Assembly (NCBI GenBank): GCA_030761205.1
Contig: JAULJL010000003.1
Coordinates: 2,728,001 to 2,792,000, forward strand
Direction of reading: 5' to 3'
From: Fremontodendron californicum
Taxonomy: Eukaryota; Streptophyta; Magnoliopsida; Malvales; Malvaceae
DNA length: 64,000 nucleotides
Position numbers and translations under genes: made by a program. The notes beneath the pieces are model-generated. The model was not told where the DNA came from. It made no database searches and was given only the letters and a program-made list of their open reading frames with translations. Positions 49,738 through 60,053 of the stretch are shown piece by piece. Positions within the stretch are counted from its first letter, which is position 1. Every line of letters begins with the position of its first letter.

Positions 49738-50999
49738 CCATGAACAGTTCAATTAAAAAGCTTCCTTTCAATTATAGTAATATATTCAACGGCGATATCG
49801 TCTCCACACTGCTATTACGTCATGACTCAATATTGATCTCATAAGTTTCCTATCATGAATCCTTGTCCACGCATTTGGTCCTTTTCACCTTCAATTTTTT
49901 TTTCTTGATTTTTTTCACAACGAGATCTACAGTGCTTCAATTTTCCGTTGCTTAAATCTTTGTACATGAATACCTAATGTCTCACCGGCACGAAATCTTA
50001 ATCTTTCAAAAATACATATTTTTTTTGGTACAATAATTTAAAGAGAATAAATAAATAAATTGTTTAATATTTTAAATCAGAGAATATGTTGCATTTCACA
50101 AGATAGTATATTCGAGATCAGTGTCTAAAATATTTAAATTCGGAACTTATTTATATCTAACAAACAAATTAATTGTCAATTAAATTTTTATTTATAATAT
50201 AGAGAAATTATTTTATTTTTTATCAGTAAATTTTTTAAAATTTACAAATAATATTAATAAAATAAATTAGATATATATAATTTTTTAAATTTTGTTATAA
50301 AATTAAAAAAAAAATCAAAAACGAAATCTATATATATTTTTTATTATTGAAACAGGCTAGTCAAATCAAAACTTCAGGCCTTTGGATATGATCGATGTCT
50401 CTTCGACACTGCAGAGATGCATGATTGAGACTTGAGAGCCGAACCTACACCAGATGAATGTTTGCCTTGAATATCATATATCGGTATCTAAACGAAACAT
50501 ACATAAAAAAACAACAATCAAACATATATTGCAGCAATATGGATATACATTGAAGTATAGTTGAAAAAAATAGATTAAATTGATCGAATTAGATTCAATT
50601 AAAAATTTGTTCGATTTGATATTTTGATGAAATCAAGTTTTCATTGAATCGATAAAAAAATTTAATTTAATTTTATGTTTTTTTTTTAGTTTTTTATTCA
50701 AAATTTTAAAATAATAAGATTTAAATTTTTAAACTTTTAATTATATTAAAAATTACATTATTAAATTAAATACATAATAATATTTAATATTTAAAATTTT
50801 TAATTAAATTAATTAACTTAATTAATTAAATCGATTGAATTGATTATTCGAAAATCTTATCAGTCTAACGTTGGATCAATTTTTTATTCCTTACGTATGA
50901 GGTAGGCTACCTAACAATCCTTGGTCTTTATTTTCATCAAAACCTTATCAGTTATCAAGAGAATATATAATCAAGTTTTTGGTCAAGCATTTTATCATG
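49738..50999. other. Intergenic sequence before the LTR retrotransposon
   Basis: AT-rich. A stretch at about 50570-50880 has ATCGATTGAATTGATT-type motifs in both orientations, like the hAT-like ends elsewhere but without usable termini. No gene was recognised. Confidence 0.45.
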
Positions 51000-51004
51000 G
51001 TAGT
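51000..51004. repeat. Target-site duplication GTAGT, left
   Basis: GTAGT directly precedes the left LTR and is repeated at 56981-56985 after the right LTR. Confidence 0.7.
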
Positions 51005-51719
51005 TCTCACGGGTTCAATTCCAAATCAGAATTTTCGACCCAATGACGGCACTAAGTCTCGCACTTAGTCAGCTTAACTCAAACACAACGAAAACAAGAA
51101 CAAAGATCACACAAAGGCAACAATGATTACGGGAATAACCCAACCGATTTTATTGCTCTTCAATAACTCGGACTACAAGTTTGCTGCAGGGATCACACAA
51201 GTCAGAACTCTCAAGTCTGTTGTGTCCTCTGCCTTTCTCAACTAAGTATTTATAGACAAAACTTTGGCCAACACCCCTGACCATTAGGAACACGTTTTTA
51301 AGGAAAGCAGTTACAATCCGACTCAAACTCGAACTGGCCACGATCTGTTGAAGTGAGCCTTAAGTTTCGGCCCCACTCCTCAACTTAAGCACCACGCCGC
51401 GCACGTGGGCCTTGGGCATGCCTGGCCACGCCCCCAGTCAGTCTCCCACTCGGACATAACTTCCTCAAGCCAACATGTCTCCGCACTTTACGGACCACTT
51501 GCCCGCAAGCTTAGCCACCCGATTCCCACTTGGACTCGGACTTAGTCTTTGCCACGATTTTGCACCCAAGCCCGCCTTGGCTGCATCGAACCAATTACCT
51601 CATCGCAACTTGGCCCGATCGAACCTGCCTGCGTCGATCCGCAGCAAGTCTCGATGGTTAGGCCTGCTTGTGTCAAGCCACAGCGAGGCCCGATGCTTGC
51701 GCATCTTCAGGGTCTGACA
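51005..51719 (-). repeat. 3' LTR of the Ty3 element
   Basis: 715 bp, near-identical to 56266-56980. Differences are seen near 51006, 51025, 51073, 51091, 51229 and 51641. The polyprotein stop lies inside it. Confidence 0.93.
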
Positions 51720-54700
51720 AACCCACCCCCACCAGATGATTCCGATGCCCTCATCGGAAGAGTCTCAAGGTAAAGTCTTATCTCATCTTCGAATTGCCAA
51801 AGATCATTCTCTCGTTCCCAAGTCGCGTCTTCCACATTCTCGTTTTCCCAATGCACCAAGTAAAAATCCCGACGATTTTTCCGACTTGCGCCCTCTCTTC
51901 GATGGTCCAAAATCCGAACCAACTTCTTCTCAAAGTGTTTCCGAACACTTGGAGGAGCCCTCTTGATCAACTGCCGCTCATTCACAGTATCTTCATAGTA
52001 AGGCTTTAGGAAACTTACATGGAAAGTTGGGTGAACTTTCATCCGATCCGGCAACTTCAAACGATAAGAAACATTTCCAACTCTTTTGATCACCTCGAAT
52101 GGTCCATCATACCTTTGCACAAGGCCTTTATGATAGCGTTTGTCCGTGACCTTCTTCCACATTTGAGGCGTTAATTTCAGTAGAACCTTGTCCCCAACCT
52201 GAAATTCCAGCGATCTCCGATGCATATCCGCATACTTCTTCATCCGCCTTTGAGCCTTTTCTAAGCTGTCTTTAGCTTGGTCTAACAGTTCCTGCCTTTC
52301 CCGAGCAAACCGATAGGCAGCAGGGCACTCCCCTTGCGATTTAGACTTCGCTACTTCCGACGGTGTCAATGGCTGATGTCCCATAACCAACTCAGCCGGA
52401 CTCAAACCCGTCGCGGACGACTTATGCAGATTATAACAAAACTGAGCCGCATCAAGTAAACTGACCCAATTTTTCTGACTCGCTGTAACATAATGCCTCA
52501 AGTATTCTTCCCGCAAAGCGTTGATCCGCTCAGTCTGACCATCTGTTTGCGGATGATTTGCTGTAGAAAACTTCAATTCCGAACCTAACAACTTGAACAA
52601 GTAGGTCCAAAACTTGCCCGTAAACCGAGTATCCCGATCGCTAACAATGTCCTTAGGCAACCCGAACCATTTTACCACGTTTTTCATAAACAAGTCCGCC
52701 GCTGCAATGGCGGTGCATGCTTGTGGTGCGGCCATGAACACTGCATACTTCGAAAAGCGATCGACCACTACCAAAATCGAACCCATGCCCTCTACTTCGG
52801 GCATCCCGGTTATGAAATCCATCGAAACAGACTCGAACTGCCTCTCCGGAATCGGAAGTGGTTGAAGAAGTCTCGCTTGCTTCTTCCTTTCAGTCTTGTC
52901 TATTTGACAAGTCAAGCATGTCCGAACATATAACTCAATATCTTCTTCCATCTTGGGCCAGAAGTAAGTTCGCGACAATAAGGCCACCATCCGCTCAACT
53001 CCCGGATGTCCGGCCCACCGAGGGTCGTGCGTCTCTCGCAGCAACTCCCTCCTCAATGCCCCACCCGCTGGAACATAGAGTCTGTTGCCCCGTGCATACA
53101 ACAGGTCATCTTCGAGCCAGTATCTGCGGACCAGCCCATCTCTGACTCTCTGTCTAAGCTGCTCATAACTCAAGTCCGCATTGGCCTGTTGCCTAATCCG
53201 ATCCACAAAATCTGACTGCACAGTTGTTAAAGCGGCAACAAAGGTTTTTACCTCCTTCCTACTCAAAGCATCGGCAACATTATTCTGACTTCTCGGTCTA
53301 TGCACCCAAGTAAAGTCGAACTCGACTAGAAATTCTTGCCAACGGGCCTGCTTGGGCGTTAACTTCTTCTGAGTCTTGAAGTAAGTGTTGGCAACGTTAT
53401 CAGTCACGACCACGAACTTCGTTCCCAGCAAGTAGTGTTTCCAAATTTCCAAACAGTGCACCACTGCAGTCATCTCCTTCTCATGGGCCGAGTACCGCTG
53501 CTCAGCTTCTTTCAGCTTCCTGCTTTCATAAGCGATGGGGTGTCCCTCCTGGACCAGCACCCCACCGATGGCTCGGTCAGAAGCATCAGTCTGTACCTCA
53601 AAGGGTAGCTCAAAGTCGGGCAGTCTCAGCACTGGTTCCGACGTGACTGCCTGCTTAATTTTCTCGAATGCCCCCTGACAAGTATCCGACCATTCCCAAC
53701 ACTTGTCCTTTTTCAACAAATCGGTAAGAGGCCCAGCCATCTTCGAGTAGTCCCTGATGAACCGTCGATAGTAGTTGGCCAACCCAAGGAAGGATCTCAG
53801 CTCCGTGACCTTGGTCGGTACTGACCAATCTAAAATGGCTTGCACTTTCCTCTCATCCATCCGAATCCGACCCTGACTGACTTTATGCCCCAAAAACATG
53901 ATCTCGGACTGGCAAAACTCGCACTTTTCCTTCTTAACCGACAAGGAATTCTTTCTCAAGGTCGAGAAAACCAATCTTAGATGCTCAACATGTTCCCCCA
54001 GAGTCTGGCTGTAAACTACGATATCGTCTAAGTAGACCACAATGAAATCGTCGAGGAACTCGTAAAGAACATCGTTCATCAAGTTGCAAAAAGTAGCAGG
54101 AGCGTTAGTTAAACCGAAAGGCATTACAAGAAATTCGTAGGAGCCATACCTAGTCACACAAGCCGTTTTTGACTCGTCGCCCTCGGCAATCCGGACTTGC
54201 CAATACCCCGATCGCAAGTCTAGCTTAGTGAAGTAAGCGGCCTTGGACAATCTGTCAAACAAATCAGCAACACTCGGGACCGGGTACTTATTCTTAACCG
54301 TGACCTTGTTCAAGGCCCGGTAGTCCACGCACATTCTCATCGAACCATCCTGTTTCCTCTGAAACAAAACCGGGGCTCCGTAAGGTGCCTTGGATGGTTG
54401 AATGTAACCAGCATCAAGTAAGTCATCTAGCTGTTTCCGCAACTCAGCTAGCTCGAAAGGGGCCATCCGATAAGGGGCTTGCACTGGTGGTCGAGTTCCT
54501 GGCTCTAACTCGATCCGATGGTCGATGGCACGCCTGGGCGGCAGTACCTTCGACAACTCTGCGGGCATCACGTCCTTAAACTCGTTCAGTACCTCTGCGA
54601 CTGAATCCGGGACTTCCACCACTTGGTCCGGCTTAATCTCGACCAATGCAGCAATAATGGTGGTTTCACCTCTCTTGATCCCCGACTTCACTTGAGAAGC

Positions 54701-56224
54701 ACTCAGCATACTCGGCTTCCCGGTAACCTGCCCCTCAACAGGTATGAAACTCGGACTCCTTTCGTTCGCCATCATGATGCCCCCGAGATGAGGCATAGCC
54801 ATAGCCTTAGCTTGGACAAAGAATTCGATCCCAAGGATCATATCGAAGTCATCTAAGGGCAACGCCATAAACCGACACTCTTCCTGCCAGCTTCCAACCC
54901 GCAAAGTTGAAACAGCCGTCCCCTGAATTCCCTGAGCCTTCGAATTCACTGCCTTTACCTGACTAGTGCTCTTGGTAACTTTCAAACCCAACTCATCAAC
55001 CATTCTCAAAGACACAAAGTTGTTCGTGGCACCCGTATCTAGCATAGCCCGCACGGCCTTGCCGTTTACCCTGGCCGTAACATACATTAGCCCTTTCATC
55101 GGAACCTGTTGTTCCGTGGTTAAAGCGTTGAGCAACTGAATTGGATTCACTCTTGGTGTGCACTCGCTGACATCACCTTCATCAGCCGAATCCTTAGCAA
55201 CAAGGGCTGACAATCTGTCTCGCTTAGGACAATCCCGGAACCTGTGAGGACCTGAACACAAAAAGCAACCAGACGATTTACCTTTGCTTTGGGACGGATC
55301 CGAGCCCCTCTGCTTAGGCGTTTCACCCTCTTTCTGTTTGTCTTTCCTCCAATCCTTCCCGGACTTTCCCTTTTTCCCCTCGTTTCCCTTCTTCTTGTCC
55401 GACGATGAAGAAGAAGGATTCAGTTTAAAGTCTACCAAGCTGTCTGCAACTGCGATAGCCTGGGGCAAATCCTTCACGTTTTGCCTCCTCAACTCAGCCT
55501 GTGCCCAAGGCTGAAGACCCGAAAAGAAGTTGAACAACTTGTCGTCCTCCGACATGTTCTTCACGTCCAACATCAAAGAGCTAAACTCTTTAACATAATC
55601 TCGCACCGAACCATGGTGCTTAAGCCGTTTCAAGGCTTCCCTTGCAACCCACGCGGCATTCAAGGGTAGGAACTGGTCTCGGAGTTCCTTCTTAAGTATC
55701 TCGAAAGTCTCAATCCGTGGTCTGCCCGCGCACTCATCATCATTGAGCCGGCCTCTCCACCACAACTTAGCATCCCCGGTGAGGTACATGCTCGTGATGG
55801 TGACTTGTTCCTTCTCCGCAACCCGAGCAGCCTGAAAATACTGCTCCATGTCCCACAAGAAATTCTCGAGTGCCTTGGCATTCCGACTACCATCAAATGC
55901 CTTTGGCTCAGGGACTCGGAGTTTACTCTTCTCGCCACCATCGCTACTGCCTTGGCCCACAGCAGCTCTCTTCAGCAAGGAGATATCTTGCTCAAGAGCA
56001 CAGAACCGTTCCTCCGCTCGGTCCGCAACTCTAAGTAGTTGATTAAGAAGATCGCTATACCTTGCAACATCGTCTGACTGGTTGTCCACAACGAGTTGTG
56101 TCAACTCTTTCACCCTCTCGGCGTGCAACTCTCCCTGTTCTGCTAGGGAACCGGCGTCATGGGCTGGCGCTCCAACCAAGCCCTCAAGCACGCTCACGCG
56201 TTCAGCTAACTCTCTGGCCGCCAT
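51707..56224 (-). CDS. Ty3/gypsy gag-pol polyprotein with chromodomain
   Basis: One uninterrupted 1505-residue frame. Order: coiled gag N terminus; Retrotrans_gag core (LWWRGRLNDDE ... REALKRLKHHGSVRDYVKEF); basic linker; zinc knuckle CFLCSGPHRFRDC (CX2CX3HX4C); aspartic protease (AMLDTGATNNFVS); reverse transcriptase (FELAELRKQLDDLLDAGYI, YLDDIVVYS); RNase H (EVQTDASDRAIGGVLVQEG); integrase with HHCC zinc site (HPGVERMVALL ... CLTCQIDK) and DDE residues (VSMDFITGMP, VSDRDTRF, TDGQTERINALREEY); and a C-terminal chromodomain (YLVHWENENVEDATWERE). The chromodomain marks it as a chromovirus, probably of the Galadriel, Reina or Tekay type; lineage is not resolved. The start is the first ATG after the primer binding site; the frame is open further upstream. 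The stop lies beyond the polypurine tract, within the 3' LTR. Confidence 0.95.
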   Translation of the reverse strand: MAARELAERVSVLEGLVGAPAHDAGSLAEQGELHAERVKELTQLVVDNQSDDVARYSDLLNQLLRVADRAEERFCALEQDISLLKRAAVGQGSSDGGEKSKLRVPEPKAFDGSRNAKALENFLWDMEQYFQAARVAEKEQVTITSMYLTGDAKLWWRGRLNDDECAGRPRIETFEILKKELRDQFLPLNAAWVAREALKRLKHHGSVRDYVKEFSSLMLDVKNMSEDDKLFNFFSGLQPWAQAELRRQNVKDLPQAIAVADSLVDFKLNPSSSSSDKKKGNEGKKGKSGKDWRKDKQKEGETPKQRGSDPSQSKGKSSGCFLCSGPHRFRDCPKRDRLSALVAKDSADEGDVSECTPRVNPIQLLNALTTEQQVPMKGLMYVTARVNGKAVRAMLDTGATNNFVSLRMVDELGLKVTKSTSQVKAVNSKAQGIQGTAVSTLRVGSWQEECRFMALPLDDFDMILGIEFFVQAKAMAMPHLGGIMMANERSPSFIPVEGQVTGKPSMLSASQVKSGIKRGETTIIAALVEIKPDQVVEVPDSVAEVLNEFKDVMPAELSKVLPPRRAIDHRIELEPGTRPPVQAPYRMAPFELAELRKQLDDLLDAGYIQPSKAPYGAPVLFQRKQDGSMRMCVDYRALNKVTVKNKYPVPSVADLFDRLSKAAYFTKLDLRSGYWQVRIAEGDESKTACVTRYGSYEFLVMPFGLTNAPATFCNLMNDVLYEFLDDFIVVYLDDIVVYSQTLGEHVEHLRLVFSTLRKNSLSVKKEKCEFCQSEIMFLGHKVSQGRIRMDERKVQAILDWSVPTKVTELRSFLGLANYYRRFIRDYSKMAGPLTDLLKKDKCWEWSDTCQGAFEKIKQAVTSEPVLRLPDFELPFEVQTDASDRAIGGVLVQEGHPIAYESRKLKEAEQRYSAHEKEMTAVVHCLEIWKHYLLGTKFVVVTDNVANTYFKTQKKLTPKQARWQEFLVEFDFTWVHRPRSQNNVADALSRKEVKTFVAALTTVQSDFVDRIRQQANADLSYEQLRQRVRDGLVRRYWLEDDLLYARGNRLYVPAGGALRRELLRETHDPRWAGHPGVERMVALLSRTYFWPKMEEDIELYVRTCLTCQIDKTERKKQARLLQPLPIPERQFESVSMDFITGMPEVEGMGSILVVVDRFSKYAVFMAAPQACTAIAAADLFMKNVVKWFGLPKDIVSDRDTRFTGKFWTYLFKLLGSELKFSTANHPQTDGQTERINALREEYLRHYVTASQKNWVSLLDAAQFCYNLHKSSATGLSPAELVMGHQPLTPSEVAKSKSQGECPAAYRFARERQELLDQAKDSLEKAQRRMKKYADMHRRSLEFQVGDKVLLKLTPQMWKKVTDKRYHKGLVQRYDGPFEVIKRVGNVSYRLKLPDRMKVHPTFHVSFLKPYYEDTVNERQLIKRAPPSVRKHFEKKLVRILDHRREGASRKNRRDFYLVHWENENVEDATWERENDLWQFEDEIRLYLETLPMRASESSGGGGFVRP

Positions 56225-56250
56225 AGATCTGATCTTTTTCCGACAACGAA

Positions 56251-56262
56251 GCTCTGATACCA
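56251..56262 (-). other. Primer binding site (initiator Met-tRNA type)
   Basis: TGGTATCAGAGC on the minus strand, complementary to the 3' end of plant initiator methionine tRNA. It is used to prime minus-strand DNA synthesis. Confidence 0.88.
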
Positions 56263-56265
56263 ACT

Positions 56266-56980
56266 TATCACGGGTTCAATTCCAAACCAGAATTTTCGAC
56301 CCAATGACGGCACTAAGTCTCGCACTTAGTCAGCCTAACTCAAACACAACGGAAACAAGAACAAAGATCACACAAAGGCAACAATGATTACGGGAATAAC
56401 CCAACCGATTTTATTGCTCTTCAATAACTCGGACTACAAGTTTGCTGCAGGGATCACACAAGTCAGAACTCTCAAGTCTGTTGTGTCATCTGCCTTTCTC
56501 AACTAAGTATTTATAGACAAAACTTTGGCCAACACCCCTGACCATTAGGAACACGTTTTTAAGGAAAGCAGTTACAATCCGACTCAAACTCGAACTGGCC
56601 ACGATCTGTTGAAGTGAGCCTTAAGTTTCGGCCCCACTCCTCAACTTAAGCACCACGCCGCGCACGTGGGCCTTGGGCATGCCTGGCCACGCCCCCAGTC
56701 AGTCTCCCACTCGGACATAACTTCCTCAAGCCAACATGTCTCCGCACTTTACGGACCACTTGCCCGCAAGCTTAGCCACCCGATTCCCACTTGGACTCGG
56801 ACTTAGTCTTTGCCACGATTTTGCACCCAAGCCCGCCTTGGCTGCATCGAACCAATTACCTCATCGCAACTTGGCCCGATCGAACCTGCCTGCGTCGATC
56901 AGCAGCAAGTCTCGATGGTTAGGCCTGCTTGTGTCAAGCCACAGCGAGGCCCGATGCTTGCGCATCTTCAGGGTCTGACA
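56266..56980 (-). repeat. 5' LTR of the Ty3 element
   Basis: 715 bp, same length as the left copy. It is expected to carry the element's promoter; a TATTTATAG-type AT patch occurs near 56508-56516. Confidence 0.93.
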
Positions 56981-56985
56981 GTAGT
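56981..56985. repeat. Target-site duplication GTAGT, right
   Basis: Matches 51000-51004, as expected for 5-bp Ty3 integration. Confidence 0.7.
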
Positions 56986-58088
56986 ACTAAAACAAGGATT
57001 AATTATAGTGTCTACTCTAACGTTTTGTCTAATGTTTCGTGCAAGTAACTACGAAGTTGGGATTCAAGTTTGTAATGATAACTATAATTTTATCCGCGCT
57101 ACGCGGAAGTTATATATATTTTAAAAGTATATATATTAGTAATGTTATTAAATTATTTTAAATTAAAAATATTTAAAAATATATTTAATAAATGAAAATA
57201 AAGAAAAGATAAAAAAAATTCACATTATTTTTTTAATATTTTTAAATTTAATTGGATAAATGTAAAGTGATAAATAAAAATCTATAATTTTTATTAAAAA
57301 AAAAACCGATAAAATAATAGAAAATATTTTTTATTTTTTTAATACATAAAAAATCAAAATTATGTAAAAAAAATTTACAAAAAATTTATTTATTTTTTAT
57401 GAAAATAATAAATTATAAAAAATAAAAATTACAGCTATTTTTTTTTTAATTTCTTTTTTCTTCCTATTCTTCTTATTAATCTATACTATTATAAAAAGAA
57501 TGATTGAGTTGGTGTCACTGAGTCAAGTGACACTAACTCAGTTGATGAAAATACAAAAAAATTATTAAATATAAAAAAAATAAAAAATAAATAAGAACAA
57601 TTATGTATTTTAATATTACCTATTTATTTTTTTTTAAAAAATACTCATTTAAAAAAAAAAAAAACTATCCACTTAAAAAAAACTACCAATTTTTTTGAAA
57701 CACAATTTATTATATTTTAAAAAATATATTTTCACTCGTGTGTGAAATTCAAGTTATAAAAATTAAAACAATAAAAACTATAACTATAACTATAACTATT
57801 TTTTTCCCTTTCATCCTCATTCTTCTTATTTTTCATGTCGGGGCTATCTGCGTCGTTGTCGTCCAGGTTGAGGCAATCGATTTGCTCTGCTCATTATCCT
57901 CCTCCTATTTCTTCCTCCATCGCAGACGGCTTACTCTCTTCCTCACTTTCTTTATTTATCTCCTCCTTTTCTTTCTCTCTCCTTCACGGTTTTCTCATTC
58001 GGTCAGCCACCTCAACAATCAATCATCGTCTGATCTCCCCTCAACCACTTCTTTATTCTTATGACTCCTCCTCCCTCTCATCTATTAT
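56986..58088. other. Intergenic sequence with Helitron-like motifs and a CT-rich segment
   Basis: Includes a perfect hairpin TCCGCGCTACGCGGA at about 57093-57107, very AT-rich sequence, a Helitron-like 5' end at 57479 and a CT-rich segment at 57800-58088. The frames at 57738-58155 are low-complexity and are interrupted by the next hAT-like insertion. Confidence 0.5.
57479..57560 (+). mobile_element. Helitron-like 5' terminus
   Basis: TCTATACTATTATAAAAAG is followed by the palindrome GAGTTGGTGTCACTGAGTC / GTGACACTAACTC. It is related to the minus-strand copy ending at 10331. No clear 3' CTRRT end was found downstream. Confidence 0.4.
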
Positions 58089-58784
58089 TAGGGCTGTAAA
58101 TGAATCGGGTTTGAACGAACAGGTCTATGTTCGTGTTCGTTTATTTATTTTTTAGCTTGTTCGTGTTCGGTTTGTGTTCGTTAAGGATTTTAAAATTGTG
58201 TTCAAGCTCTGTTCGTTTAAAATTAAGTGTGTTCGTGTTCGTTTATTTAATGTTCATGAACAAGTTTATTTAAATTAATTGAACTTGTTCGTGAACATTA
58301 AATGAATATGTTCATGAACATATAATCAAACATGTTCGCGAATAATTAAAATTATGTTCATTAACAATAAACAAACAAATCTAAACAATTTTAACAAACA
58401 AATAAATAAATAAATAAATTTTAAATTATTATTATTAAATATAAAATAATAAAATACAAACGTAATTAAATTAAATTTATTATTAAATTATTAAATTTAA
58501 GTTATTAAATAATATTAATTATATTATAAGTAAATAAAATAAAATAAACGAACATAAACGAGCTTTAAACAAACTAATAAACAAGTTTTAAATGAACGAT
58601 AAACGAGCTTGTTCGTGAACATAGACGAACCGAACACACATCTGCTCGAACTCGGTTCGTTTAATAAACGAACATTAAAATTGTGTTCATAATCGTTTAT
58701 TTAGCTTAATAAACGAACATAAAAGAACAAAAATCGAAATGTTCACGAACAGTTCATCAAACGCTCTATTCGTTTACAGCCCTA
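58089..58784. mobile_element. hAT-type non-autonomous element with GTTCGTGTTCG repeats, 8-bp TSD
   Basis: Termini: TAGGGCTGTAAATGAATC on the left and, on the minus strand, TAGGGCTGTAAACGAATA on the right, a strong inverted repeat. The flanks TCTATTAT (58081-58088) and TATATTAT (58785-58792) agree at seven of eight bases. Both subterminal parts carry GTTCGTGTTCG or CGAACACGAAC-type units around an AT-rich core. No transposase is encoded. Confidence 0.8.
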
Positions 58785-58792
58785 TATATTAT

Positions 58793-60053
58793 TCTCTCTT
58801 CTCTCTCTATCTCCTTCTGTATCTCTCGAATGTTTTTTTTTTTTCTTTTTATAAATCATTTCATCAAAAAATTATGTTACTCTTATTAAAAGATAAAATA
58901 AGACGAAAATATTTTAACTTTTGAAATTTGAACGAACCTATTGATTGTAGTTTTAATAGTAGTAGATGATTATTTTCCATTTTTTTATAATGATAATTTA
59001 AAAAAATCTGATTTTTATTTTTTAAAAAATTTCACAAATTAAACGAAAATTGGAATTAGGCCTGAGAAGCCTCAAGAACTAGTTTTCTTTTTGTTGAGAA
59101 TTTTGAACGAACCTATTTATTTAAGGCTTTTGTTTAACAAGTGTTTGATGTAAAAAACTTGCTCTTTTCTTAAAAAAAAGAAAAATTAATATCATATTTA
59201 GCCTTTAAATTATAAAAAATTATGTAATGTAATACTTATATTTTAAAAATATACAAAATGTAATACTTAATGCAAACCACATGTAATTTTTTCTTCATTT
59301 TACATAAAGTTTTTATTTATTTATTTATGAACTGCATTTTTTACGACATTTTTTTTTTCTTTCCTTTTTCATCCTCTTCTCTTTCTCCCTTTTTGGCTAC
59401 CGTTCTTCTTTTCTTTTCTTTTTTCCTTTTTGCATCTTTTCCTTTAATCTTTTTGTCTTTTCTTCTTAATTTTTTTCATCGAGCATCCAGAATCTGTCCA
59501 AATTAAATAGACAAGTAAAACGTTTAAAATAACATTGACAACTGAAAAATATCATCTCTATTCTACTTTTGCATAGCTGTCAATCTCTCCTGATGGAAAA
59601 ATATCTATACAATAAATTTTATAATTTTTGTACCAAAATGGTGCTGACACGTAAATCCATTTTTTTACAAAATTTATGCATCCACGTCGTCTTTTTGTTA
59701 TTGTGTGGGTCCCACTTTTTTAAATTGTTGGGTAGAAATAGAAAAAAGAAATAAGATTGACGAGCATAGAATTCACAGGAAACTTTTTATATTTTCAAGC
59801 TTCCAAATTTATTGAAGCTTCGTTTACCCATTTATCATTCCTCCTACTATTTTCGAGCTTTCTCAATCAAATGTACCCTCCGAAGCCTACCAAATCCCTT
59901 TATTTCAATCCGCTCTCTAAACAACAGATTAACGCTGAAACAATACTACACTTGGTTCACAGACAGAAAGATTTAGCAGTTAAAAAAAATACATAGATAG
60001 AAAAGAGTCAAGCAAAAAAGCTCTCTGTTTCTGATGTGTGGTTGTCTGAAGCC
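58793..60053. other. Upstream region of the CBL10-type gene
   Basis: CT-rich near 58793-58840 and 59350-59470, otherwise AT-rich. The weak frames at 59270-59996 match nothing. The part after about 59900 probably includes the promoter and leader of the CBL gene. Confidence 0.45.

Larger units (their letters stand above)
51005..56980 (-). mobile_element. Complete Ty3/gypsy chromovirus LTR retrotransposon
   Basis: A 5976-bp element in minus orientation. Its 5' LTR is 56266-56980 and its 3' LTR 51005-51719, both 715 bp. LTRs start TGTCAGACCCTGAAG on the minus strand. A primer binding site TGGTATCAGAGC (initiator Met-tRNA type) lies at 56251-56262, three bases from the 5' LTR. A G-rich polypurine tract (GGTGGGGGTGGGTTT) abuts the 3' LTR near 51720-51734. 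GTAGT flanks both sides. One intact gag-pol frame fills the interior. By eye the LTRs differ at about six positions (about 0.8%), which points to a fairly recent insertion. Confidence 0.95.

Noticed and set aside
51009..51026. GGGTTCAATTCC stretch resembling a tRNA T-arm
   Set aside because: Part of both LTRs, with no cloverleaf around it.
52614..56387. Many plus-strand ORFs across the retrotransposon
   Set aside because: Shadows of the intact minus-strand polyprotein.
57738..58155. Overlapping 106-108 codon ORFs with Ser/Leu-rich sequence
   Set aside because: CT-rich low-complexity sequence broken by the hAT-type insertion at 58089.
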